A DNA stretch of 11,353 bases from Lysobacterales bacterium (GTDB taxonomy: Bacteria > Pseudomonadota > Gammaproteobacteria > Xanthomonadales > Marinicellaceae): assembly GCA_027083915.1 (NCBI GenBank), contig JALWML010000504.1, positions 1-11,353 of the forward strand, written 5' to 3'. Below are positions 1 through 6,816 of the stretch, piece after piece; position 1 is the stretch's first letter; each line of letters begins with the position of its first letter. The position numbers and the translations under genes are program-made. Under the pieces are notes generated by a model that saw only the letters and a list, made by a program, of their open reading frames with translations, did not search any database and was not told where the DNA came from.

Positions 1-173
1 GTACCGATAATGTTTTACTTGATGTTAAATATGGCAATGATTTTTGCTTTCCTGGAAGTTGCGACCCATTAGATGCTCAACCTATTAGCGTTTCAGGAAC
101 GAATACAACCAGCAATAAAAACTTCATCTTAAAAACAGCCTATATGCATATGTTTAGTGATGATTTTGAGTAG
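1..173 (+). CDS. C-terminal end of an unidentified protein (partial, cut by window edge)
   Basis: An open frame enters from the left edge (first full codon at position 3) and runs 56 codons to a TAG at 171-173. The visible end is acidic to neutral, has two cysteines close together (FCFPGSCDP) and finishes MFSDDFE. No family is recognisable from this tail. The close Cys pair and Thr/Asn/Ser-rich stretch would suit a secreted or pilin-like protein with a disulfide, but that is a guess. The gene is convergent with the minus-strand cluster and is followed 10 nt later by a hairpin with a T-tract on this strand. An open frame with a clean stop just before a terminator is the main support that it is real. 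Confidence 0.55.
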   Translation, partial: TDNVLLDVKYGNDFCFPGSCDPLDAQPISVSGTNTTSNKNFILKTAYMHMFSDDFE

Positions 174-182
174 ATTGACGCT

Positions 183-209
183 AAGGCGCTTGAACTTTCC
201 AAGCGCCTT
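183..209 (+). terminator. Rho-independent terminator between convergent genes
   Basis: A 9-bp perfect stem (AAGGCGCTT at 183-191, AAGCGCCTT at 201-209) encloses a 9-nt loop. On the plus strand it is followed by TTTATTT, so it is a good terminator for the upstream plus-strand gene. Read from the minus strand the same stem lies right after the lipoprotein stop codon (217-215) but has no T-tract behind it. It may therefore stop the long minus-strand transcript less efficiently, or mainly protect its 3' end. Confidence 0.8.
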
Positions 210-214
210 TTTAT

Positions 215-478
215 TTAGAGACCTTCCATTAATTCATCCATCGCATCACAGGCTTCCTGTGGGTCAGAACTGCTGCCCAACTTTTGGATTTCTTTCATTT
301 TACCTGACAGAGCCATGATTTTGCTCATGTCGCCTGAAGTCATTAGGCTTTGCATTTTTTCGGCTAACTCTTCGCCTTTTGCTTTGACATCCTCTTTAGT
401 GCTACAGCTTGAGCCACCACATGAAGCCAATGCAAAAGTTGCTAGTATGGCAATAAGTTTTAATAAATTTTTATTCAT
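215..478 (-). CDS. Small lipoprotein, paralogue of the 92-aa gene at 1176-1454
   Basis: An 87-aa protein with a short basic N-terminus, a hydrophobic stretch (residues 5-18) and a lipobox ending ALASC, so lipidation is predicted on Cys20. Gly at +2 means no obvious inner-membrane retention signal. The mature part is a short, charged, probably helical domain with Cys25 and Cys77, which could form a periplasmic disulfide. It aligns with the 92-aa protein two genes upstream: C-x-T-x2-DVK near residue 25-32, then EL, then C-x2-MDE-x-M near the end, with the first Cys at residue 25 in both. The start ATG has a good Shine-Dalgarno (AGAGGA at about 484-489). Last gene of the cluster. Before the upstream insertion, its ATG overlapped the stop of the zinc-ribbon gene (TAATG at 480-476). 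Function unknown. Confidence 0.85.
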   Translation of the reverse strand: MNKNLLKLIAILATFALASCGGSSCSTKEDVKAKGEELAEKMQSLMTSGDMSKIMALSGKMKEIQKLGSSSDPQEACDAMDELMEGL

Positions 479-619
479 TAGGATTTCCTCTTTTTTAAAT
501 AATCAATTACGTCATTTTTCTTTTCATAACTATCTAACCACAATTTGAATGCATTTATCTTATTAAATGCCTCTCCAAAGTGATTTTTGACTCTTTTTTC
601 CGTTTTTTCCTCAATAGTA
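479..619 (-). pseudogene. Detached 3' end of the zinc-ribbon gene (no longer translated in frame)
   Basis: This stretch appears intergenic today but is the severed 3' coding end of the gene at 620-1192. If the element at 623-785 and one TTA copy are removed, the minus-strand frame runs on from His135 through about 47 further sense codons, including FKLWLDSYEKK near the end and a final KKRKS. It stops at TAA 480-478, whose last base is the first base of the lipoprotein ATG. No stop occurs in between. The encoded tail is a charged helical segment that continues the helical character of residues 110-135. It also carries the lipoprotein's Shine-Dalgarno sequence. Confidence 0.75.
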
Positions 620-1192
620 TTACCCTAATCCCGATATAGAAACATGAAATAGAGTGCTATCACTTGGTACGTATAGCGAATCTAAAAAATACGTTGCCAC
701 CTTATTGGTGGTTAGGCATTTTTTGGATTTGTTAGGCGTGCTAAGGGGTTGTGCTCTAATCGTGTTTTCTATATCGGGATTAGGGTTATGCAATAAATGA
801 TTTTGCCACTGGTCGGAAAAAATATCGTCCAAGCGTTGGTACAAGTCAAGTTGTTGCAGTAATTGCCACTCACCAGAATCAATCCATGTTTCATAACACC
901 TAAAACAGAGATCAAGGCGGTTATGAGTTTGATTACTAATTTTATATTTTGTCATAAAACCAGCGCATTTTAGGCAATGCAATAACTGGCTTGTTTCATC
1001 AATCTCACAAATGCCACTGCTTTGAACATCGGAGCTTTTTTGAGTTGCTCGCCATTGAATAAATTGAACAATTGATAGCAAGGCTCCGTTACAATTATCG
1101 CAACTCAACGCCACTAGCCCATTATCTAATTTTTGAGGTTTTAAATGATAACCTTTGCATTTAGGGCAGTTCATTTTAATAATCCAACTCAT
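620..1192 (-). CDS. Double zinc-ribbon (zf-TFIIB type) protein, C-terminus replaced by an inserted element
   Basis: As it stands, 190 aa. The first ribbon uses CPKC (Cys9, Cys12) and CDNC (Cys31, Cys34). The second uses CLKC (Cys73, Cys76) and CFRC (Cys96, Cys99), followed by TWIDSGEW, which matches the C-x2-C-x3-W-x-D-x-GE signature of zf-TFIIB domains. A helical segment follows. Residues from about 137 to 190 are encoded by the 163-bp element at 623-785, and the TAA stop is its target duplication, so the tail is not original; the ancestral protein was 182 aa. No membrane segment, so probably cytoplasmic and possibly a structural or regulatory partner of the ATPase. The start overlaps the upstream gene by 17 nt. 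Met7 (ATG at 1174), 1 nt after the upstream stop and giving MNCPKCKG, is an equally good or better start. Whether the altered protein still works is unknown. Confidence 0.75.
   Translation of the reverse strand: MSWIIKMNCPKCKGYHLKPQKLDNGLVALSCDNCNGALLSIVQFIQWRATQKSSDVQSSGICEIDETSQLLHCLKCAGFMTKYKISNQTHNRLDLCFRCYETWIDSGEWQLLQQLDLYQRLDDIFSDQWQNHLLHNPNPDIENTIRAQPLSTPNKSKKCLTTNKVATYFLDSLYVPSDSTLFHVSISGLG
623..785. mobile_element. 163-bp miniature inverted-repeat element (MITE) inserted in the zinc-ribbon gene
   Basis: Both ends carry the same 20-bp inverted repeat, CCCTAATCCCGATATAGAAA, reading inward from 623 and from 785. The similarity continues imperfectly for roughly another 16 bp (a shared TAGAG-type block). 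The trinucleotide TTA flanks it on both sides (620-622 and 786-788), consistent with a 3-bp target-site duplication. A small inner hairpin (CCACC, TTATT loop, GGTGG) lies near the middle. It is too short to encode a transposase, so it would need one in trans from a full-length relative. A 3-bp TNA-type duplication occurs in some IS5-family groups, but the terminal bases do not let me assign a family. Removing it with one TTA restores the host gene. Confidence 0.85.
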
Positions 1193-1454
1193 TCATCATC
1201 TCATCCATTAGCTCACATGAGCGTGAGATATTAGGAAAACCTTCTTTTTTCATACTTTCCAAATTTTTTATTTTTCTCATTAAAGATTCAGCATTAAGTT
1301 TACTGTCTTTTGCTGTACTTGCATGAATAAAAGCTTTTGAAAGTTCATAGGCTCTGTCTTTAACATCTCCTATTGTTTCACAAGGCTTTCTGGATGTATT
1401 GAAATAATAATATCCAGCAGCCGCAATTAGTCCAATTATGATTAGGTTTTTCAT
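1176..1454 (-). CDS. Small membrane-anchored protein, paralogue of the lipoprotein at 215-478
   Basis: A 92-aa protein with one N-terminal hydrophobic segment (residues 4-18, rich in Ile, Ala and Tyr) followed by a charged helical domain. Cys25 and Cys80 sit in the same contexts as Cys25 and Cys77 of the lipoprotein: C-x-T-x2-DVK after the anchor, and C-x2-MDEMM at the end. The two genes are therefore an ancient duplication differing in anchoring, one by a transmembrane helix and the other by a lipid. The conserved Cys pair suggests a disulfide and hence a periplasmic C-terminal domain, though the basic residues after the helix leave topology uncertain. The start ATG overlaps the ATPase stop (ATGA at 1454-1451). 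A Shine-Dalgarno AAAGGTGAT lies inside the end of the ATPase gene, indicating translational coupling. Function unknown. Confidence 0.8.
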   Translation of the reverse strand: MKNLIIIGLIAAAGYYYFNTSRKPCETIGDVKDRAYELSKAFIHASTAKDSKLNAESLMRKIKNLESMKKEGFPNISRSCELMDEMMNELDY

Positions 1455-4400
1455 GATTTATCACCTTTCTTACCATTGGTTTTCTTTATTACCGTTTTCA
1501 CTGACTTTGTTGCACTCAACTCATTGAGCTTTTCACTTAGTTTTGTCACTTCTTCTAAAACTTCCATATTGATTTCCAGCTTTTTATTCATAGCTACTAC
1601 TATTGGCACAAAAGAATTGGTCATGGTTTCAGAAAGTGATGAAAGAGCATCACCCAGTGCCGGCAATGGGTTATTGACGACTTCGACATCTAAATTGAGT
1701 TTCTCAATGGCACTGGTAATGGCTTTGACTTGTCTATTAGTTGATGTTTTTGCCTTGGCTTTATCGCTTGTAATGCTTTGCGATAAATTATCCAGATTAT
1801 CTTTTAAACCCGAAATTTGTGAGGCAATTTTAGTTGCACCATCTTCATCACCAGCAACAGAATTGCGGATTTTGAATTCGGTCTTGATGGCATCCCAGCG
1901 CTTGGCTTCTTCATCGCTTAAAATACCACGCAATTCTTTGAGTTTGAGTAAATTTTCTTCAGCACCAGTGGTTAATAATTGCGCTTCGCCAACATAATGA
2001 TCATCAATCAATAACTGCAATTCATTTTCATCCATAATCGCAACAATCTTTTCTGCCATCTTATTCATGTTTCGGTAAGAACCTTGTAATTTAAACGGTG
2101 GTTCTTGGCGGTATTTATCATCCATGGCAGCCGAACGAATATATTCTTGATTAACCGATAAGATAACTTCTTGAACTTTGAATAAGGCTTTTAGAACGGT
2201 AGTTATTTCGTTGATTTCACTTCCTGAATAACTGTAAGATAAATCCGATGTGGCAATTTCTTTGCCTTGCGCTTTATCCATCAGTAAATACAAGTCATTC
2301 ATATCACGCAATGCCAAAGGTGCGAGAACTTTGTTTGAGGTTAATGAGTTCTCGATATAACTCATAGCGAATATGTCTTGTTGACCACTAAGCACATCAC
2401 CCAAATTATAAACATCGGCACGATTAGCCAACATGTCAGGAATTTTGAACACTTCTCCTGATTCGGTGTAAGGGTTTCCTGCCATAATGACACAGAATTT
2501 CTTACCGCGTAAATCATAAGTCTTAGGCTCGCCTCGCCACACACCTTCAATTCGACGTGTGCCATCACATAATGAGATGAATTTTTGTAAAAATTCAGGA
2601 TGCGTGTGTTGAATATCATCCAAATACAACATGGCGTTATTGCCCATTTCTAAGGCGAGATTAAGTTTTTCAAGCTCTTGTTTTGCCGTAGCATTAGGTG
2701 CATTGGCAGGGTCTAATGATTTAACATCATGTCCAAGTGAAGGGCAGTTAATTTTCATAAAGTTTAAGCCCAACCGATTGGAAACGTATTCCATTAGTGT
2801 AGTTTTGCCATAACCTGGAGGTGAGATTAACATTAATAAACCCATTAAATCTGTGCGTTTTTCAGCACCTAATGCGCCCATTTGTTTGGCGAGGTTATCG
2901 CCAATAATAGGCAAGTAAGATTCGTTGATAAGCTTATTTCGCACAAAGGAGGACAAAGGTCGTGCTTTGAATGATTGTAAATTCATCGAGGCCTTTTGCG
3001 ATTCCATGATAGTGGTTTTGACATTTTTGAATTCATTGTAAGCAGGCACAATTTCCTTGGTGTAATGACTTAATCTTTCGATAAATTCATCGACTTCAAA
3101 AGCAATGGTTCTATCGTTTATATTGCTGTGGTCGCCTAGTAAATTTTGGGCTTCACAATGCATGTCCTTTGGGTTTTTACTAAAGGCATCGCTAGATTGC
3201 ATCAATATATTAACGATGGCTTCATTCAAATAGCGTTTGTTTTGAGCTTGTTGGGATTGTTCAATCAGACCCGATAACCAATAACCAACATACTGCCATT
3301 GTCCTTTGGGCGAATCTTTAAGATCTGCTAATGTGGCGTTAAAATCTGTGCTCTCGGTGCTGGTTTTGAAAAAGGTATGCAGTTGTTCAACTAAACCTGC
3401 CGCCTTGTGTGACACATCGAATTGTTTTTTATCAACAATCAAAAAGTTAATTAAATAATCCGCCGAGTTAAACAATAAAGTTTGGTCAAATTCCATGTCA
3501 TATTGGTGGTAAAAGTTCTGTATTTTAGTTTGTAGTTCGCATTTTAAATCATTCAACATTTGTACACCGCCAAAAGCTTGATGAATTTTGCTGGCAGTTT
3601 TGGCTTGTTTGTTGATAAATCTCTTAAGTTTTTCATCTCCAACGTTGAGCCAATAATAACTGGCAACAGCACGAGCAGATGGGCTGAATCGTAATAAAGG
3701 TTGGGCTTTGTATTTTTCTAAAAGACTATTCAAAATCATTGTCGCATCGTTATCGTGTACGCCTTTTTCATATCCTTCTTGGTAACGAGGTGAGGCATAG
3801 TCCTTAACTATTTGTGCAAGTGCTTTATCGCTTTCAAGTAGTTTGTCTAGATTTAAGTCATTGTTGTTTTCTAAAGCATCGGTAAAGATGGAGTAAGCCA
3901 GATATTCAGCACGGTAAATAATGTTGTTTTCAGAAACCAAGGTTTGTTGCCAAAATTCACTCAAGTCATTAAGCAAATCATTTTCTACAGTTTCGTAATA
4001 TTCAGTACCCGATAAATGGAAGGCAAGTTTGCCGTCTTTGGGTAAAATGGTTAAATCCAAGGCTTGGGTATTGACACTAAACTTGTGTTTGCCAAATTTA
4101 ATGGCATTACCACCATCTTCAAAGATGTCTTTTTTATCGCGCAGTGAACGTATCGCCTGTTCTTTTAAGGCTTTGAGTTTAGCCTCAACATCATCAGCTT
4201 TGATGCTGTCGTCAATTTCACGTAATTTTAGCACTAAATCGCCGACTTTCATCACCGTTGGATCAGATGAAAAATAGGTATTGAGTTCGTCATTTTCAGT
4301 AAATTTTAAACTGCGTTTTTCAATGCTTTTTAAGATGCGTGTCGCTGCTGTTTGCAATGATTGGGCTTTGCGTTGCCTTTGATCTAATAGGGTCTGCTTG

Positions 4401-6685
4401 CGTGCTTCAAAGGTTTCATGCAGTTCATCACGTTTGGCATATATTTGGTCTAAAAACTCATCATTTTCACTAAAGATGCTTTCCTGTTCTTCTAATTGCA
4501 CCAGTAATCGAGCCAATTGTTCATCACAGGCATCGGGTGTGTCAGCATTGGAGACACCGTTGGAGATGCTTTGCGATAAAACGGCAAGTTGTGCGCCAAA
4601 TTCGGCAACCGATTCACCTACGGACAATTCTTTGCTAGTTAATTTAGCATGGGCTTTGGTTTGGTTAATGCGACTGTATATTGTTGAAACCGATTGTAAA
4701 ATCTGCGTTTTGACCGTTGTGTCATCAATTTCTAAACCATTAATTACTTCACTCAAGGCATCTAAGCCATGGCTCATTTCATCGAGTTGATCTAAGATTG
4801 GTTTTAAGTCTTTAACGGTTTTAATTTTTTCTATACTTTCGTGAACTTCATCAACAAGCTTGCTGTAATAGTCCATCGAATTTTCTTGCGACAAAAACTC
4901 AACCGTGCGCTTACCTAAATCATCGATTTCCTTATCCACTTTGGCTGAAATGTTATCGAGTTTTTCTAAGTCAATATAACGGTAGTCTTTGAGGGAAAGT
5001 AAATGCCCTTTCTGGCGTTTAAGTTTTAACAATCCATCGACAAAAGGAGCTGGTGTATCCCAGTTTGAAATAGCTATTTCTTTGAGTAAAGCTTTAAGTT
5101 TACTTTGAGCTTCCTTTAGGGCAAGCGAGGATTGTTCACTAATGGCACGAACTTTTTCAAATTCATCCAAGACAAGTTCGGATGTTTGCCCAATCTCATT
5201 GAGTTGCTCTGAGAACTCTCCAACTTCATCACTTTCCAACCAATAATAGCTGTCGGTTACGCGTTGAATATTTTTAATTAAATCTTCATAAACCAAAATA
5301 CTGGGTTGTTGTTCACTTATCATCTTAGTGATGGTGTAAAGCTCTGAAATCCCTTGCACTAATTCGGCATTGCCTATTGTGGCTAAAAAGGTTTTTTCGC
5401 TGCTGTTGGCTATGGAAAATTCTTCACTTGTATAAGGTGTTTGCCAAATTTGCATGGGATGAATACGTGTGGGTTCGCTGGATTCACTTCGAAATATTAT
5501 CATCTTGCCATCATCATACAACGAATAACCATGACCAAATATTGGGCTGGAGAGTTCCTTGCGAATCATATTGTATGAAAACAGGGCAAACTTGCCTTCG
5601 TTTTGTTCATAAAATACATAAAGAACATCTTCGCCATTGGGTGAATTCCACTGGCGTTTAAATTTTAAACCGTTTATGCCTTCTGCAAATATTTTGGATT
5701 CGCCACTTTGCAGATAATAGCCGCCTGGAAAGATAATGCCGTGTTCATTAGGCAGACTGATACAAGCATAACCAATGGCATCAATGCGTTTGACATCGTG
5801 GTTGCGGGTGTTAAAGACAAAGTAACGCCACGTTTCTTCTTTGTAGGGCAAGAATTTCAATAAGATTAAATGACCAACACGAGCATAGAAAATTTCAGCA
5901 TCATCCAAGGATTGGTGCGCTTCTTCTACAGGCTCACGGTAGATGCCTTCCCCATCTTCGGTATTATCCTCAACCTTGATGGTTAAATCACCACCAACAG
6001 TTTCAACAAAGATTTCATCCATTATTGAAACATGCGGATACTTTCCTTCGATGAAGTTTTCACGTTTGGTAGCAATCCATTCAAAATCATAAGCAGGCGG
6101 CAATTCCATATCACGTTCACCACGATCATCGATATACTTAACCTGTCCTTCTACTGATAAATCCCATCGAAAAACACGAACATCAGAAATTCTATCGCCA
6201 ACTTGAAAACCAGCGAGTAATTTTTGGTTATTAATCCTTAATTGGACTAAGTGTGTGTTTTTGTAATAACTGTATAACTCAAAAAATTGTTTTTGGAATA
6301 ATGGATCATCCAAAAAGCTACCTTCGAGTTTTTCTGCCTTTACTTCATACTTGCCTTCTTTTTCATGCAGGCTATACAGAGCAAAAACATCTGATATTTT
6401 GGTTTCTTTTTTTAAACCAATAAAGACATTATAACCGAACAGTAGTTGTCCATTGATTCGCACCATATCGCGAGGAACGCAATTGTTTTCGGTACGAACC
6501 CGCACACGGTCAATTACCTCAAGTACGGTTTTGCCAAATTCTGCTTCACGTTTTTCATTAAGCGATAAAATGCCAGCTTCGAGCTTTTTGTTTTGTTCCT
6601 CAAGGCGTTTTCGAATGACTTCGTATGAGCCGCCTTCGGCGACTGCCTTGTTTATTGTATTATTTTTTGTATTCTCTTCTGCCAC
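1451..6685 (-). CDS. Giant AAA+ ATPase, DUF3686 / 'DNA repair ATPase' type
   Basis: A 1744-aa cytoplasmic protein without membrane segments. The N-terminal part (roughly residues 30-460) is mixed beta-rich sequence corresponding to the region databases call DUF3686. It is followed by long coiled-coil and helical stretches (about 470-860 and on to about 1240). A single AAA+ module lies near the C-terminus: Walker A SPPGYGKTT (Lys1294), Walker B AMLYLDDIQ (Asp1356, Asp1357), sensor-1 Asn1404 in MAGNP, and a candidate arginine finger Arg1422 in ANRAD. The tail is helical and ends in a Lys-rich stretch. The start is GTG (6685-6683) with AAGG upstream; the next in-frame Met is too far in. The family name 'DNA repair ATPase' rests on sequence similarity, not on proven function. 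Beside PspA and flotillin, a motor that disassembles or remodels membrane-associated assemblies is a more attractive inference. Confidence 0.85.
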   Translation of the reverse strand: MAEENTKNNTINKAVAEGGSYEVIRKRLEEQNKKLEAGILSLNEKREAEFGKTVLEVIDRVRVRTENNCVPRDMVRINGQLLFGYNVFIGLKKETKISDVFALYSLHEKEGKYEVKAEKLEGSFLDDPLFQKQFFELYSYYKNTHLVQLRINNQKLLAGFQVGDRISDVRVFRWDLSVEGQVKYIDDRGERDMELPPAYDFEWIATKRENFIEGKYPHVSIMDEIFVETVGGDLTIKVEDNTEDGEGIYREPVEEAHQSLDDAEIFYARVGHLILLKFLPYKEETWRYFVFNTRNHDVKRIDAIGYACISLPNEHGIIFPGGYYLQSGESKIFAEGINGLKFKRQWNSPNGEDVLYVFYEQNEGKFALFSYNMIRKELSSPIFGHGYSLYDDGKMIIFRSESSEPTRIHPMQIWQTPYTSEEFSIANSSEKTFLATIGNAELVQGISELYTITKMISEQQPSILVYEDLIKNIQRVTDSYYWLESDEVGEFSEQLNEIGQTSELVLDEFEKVRAISEQSSLALKEAQSKLKALLKEIAISNWDTPAPFVDGLLKLKRQKGHLLSLKDYRYIDLEKLDNISAKVDKEIDDLGKRTVEFLSQENSMDYYSKLVDEVHESIEKIKTVKDLKPILDQLDEMSHGLDALSEVINGLEIDDTTVKTQILQSVSTIYSRINQTKAHAKLTSKELSVGESVAEFGAQLAVLSQSISNGVSNADTPDACDEQLARLLVQLEEQESIFSENDEFLDQIYAKRDELHETFEARKQTLLDQRQRKAQSLQTAATRILKSIEKRSLKFTENDELNTYFSSDPTVMKVGDLVLKLREIDDSIKADDVEAKLKALKEQAIRSLRDKKDIFEDGGNAIKFGKHKFSVNTQALDLTILPKDGKLAFHLSGTEYYETVENDLLNDLSEFWQQTLVSENNIIYRAEYLAYSIFTDALENNNDLNLDKLLESDKALAQIVKDYASPRYQEGYEKGVHDNDATMILNSLLEKYKAQPLLRFSPSARAVASYYWLNVGDEKLKRFINKQAKTASKIHQAFGGVQMLNDLKCELQTKIQNFYHQYDMEFDQTLLFNSADYLINFLIVDKKQFDVSHKAAGLVEQLHTFFKTSTESTDFNATLADLKDSPKGQWQYVGYWLSGLIEQSQQAQNKRYLNEAIVNILMQSSDAFSKNPKDMHCEAQNLLGDHSNINDRTIAFEVDEFIERLSHYTKEIVPAYNEFKNVKTTIMESQKASMNLQSFKARPLSSFVRNKLINESYLPIIGDNLAKQMGALGAEKRTDLMGLLMLISPPGYGKTTLMEYVSNRLGLNFMKINCPSLGHDVKSLDPANAPNATAKQELEKLNLALEMGNNAMLYLDDIQHTHPEFLQKFISLCDGTRRIEGVWRGEPKTYDLRGKKFCVIMAGNPYTESGEVFKIPDMLANRADVYNLGDVLSGQQDIFAMSYIENSLTSNKVLAPLALRDMNDLYLLMDKAQGKEIATSDLSYSYSGSEINEITTVLKALFKVQEVILSVNQEYIRSAAMDDKYRQEPPFKLQGSYRNMNKMAEKIVAIMDENELQLLIDDHYVGEAQLLTTGAEENLLKLKELRGILSDEEAKRWDAIKTEFKIRNSVAGDEDGATKIASQISGLKDNLDNLSQSITSDKAKAKTSTNRQVKAITSAIEKLNLDVEVVNNPLPALGDALSSLSETMTNSFVPIVVAMNKKLEINMEVLEEVTKLSEKLNELSATKSVKTVIKKTNGKKGDKS

Positions 6686-6717
6686 GATGATACCTTTTTA
6701 GATTTACTTCAATCTTT

Positions 6718-6788
6718 GGGTAGTTGGCTTTAGCCAACCTTTTTATATAAAACTGACGGTTTTAATGGTTGACTAAAGTCAACTACCC
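6718..6788. repeat. 71-bp double-palindrome (REP/BIME-like) element in the flotillin-ATPase gap
   Basis: Two 22-bp arms (6718-6739 and 6767-6788) are inverted copies of each other with 20 of 22 positions matching, separated by 27 AT-rich bases. Each arm is itself a palindrome: GTTGGC-TTTA-GCCAAC in the first and GTTGAC-TAAA-GTCAAC in the second. The compensated G/A change keeps each small hairpin intact, which suggests selection or copying as a structured unit. This arrangement is typical of REP-pair or MITE-like elements. In RNA it could fold either as two small hairpins or one long one, between the flotillin stop and the ATPase start. No convincing promoter was found in this gap. Confidence 0.75.
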
Positions 6789-6816
6789 ATTCGAGTTCTT
6801 CTTATTTTTGGATGAT

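Noticed and set aside
2362..2619. Minus-strand frame inside the AAA+ module
   Set aside because: It is an out-of-frame overlap with the Walker B to sensor-1 region of the ATPase, which is plainly the coding frame.
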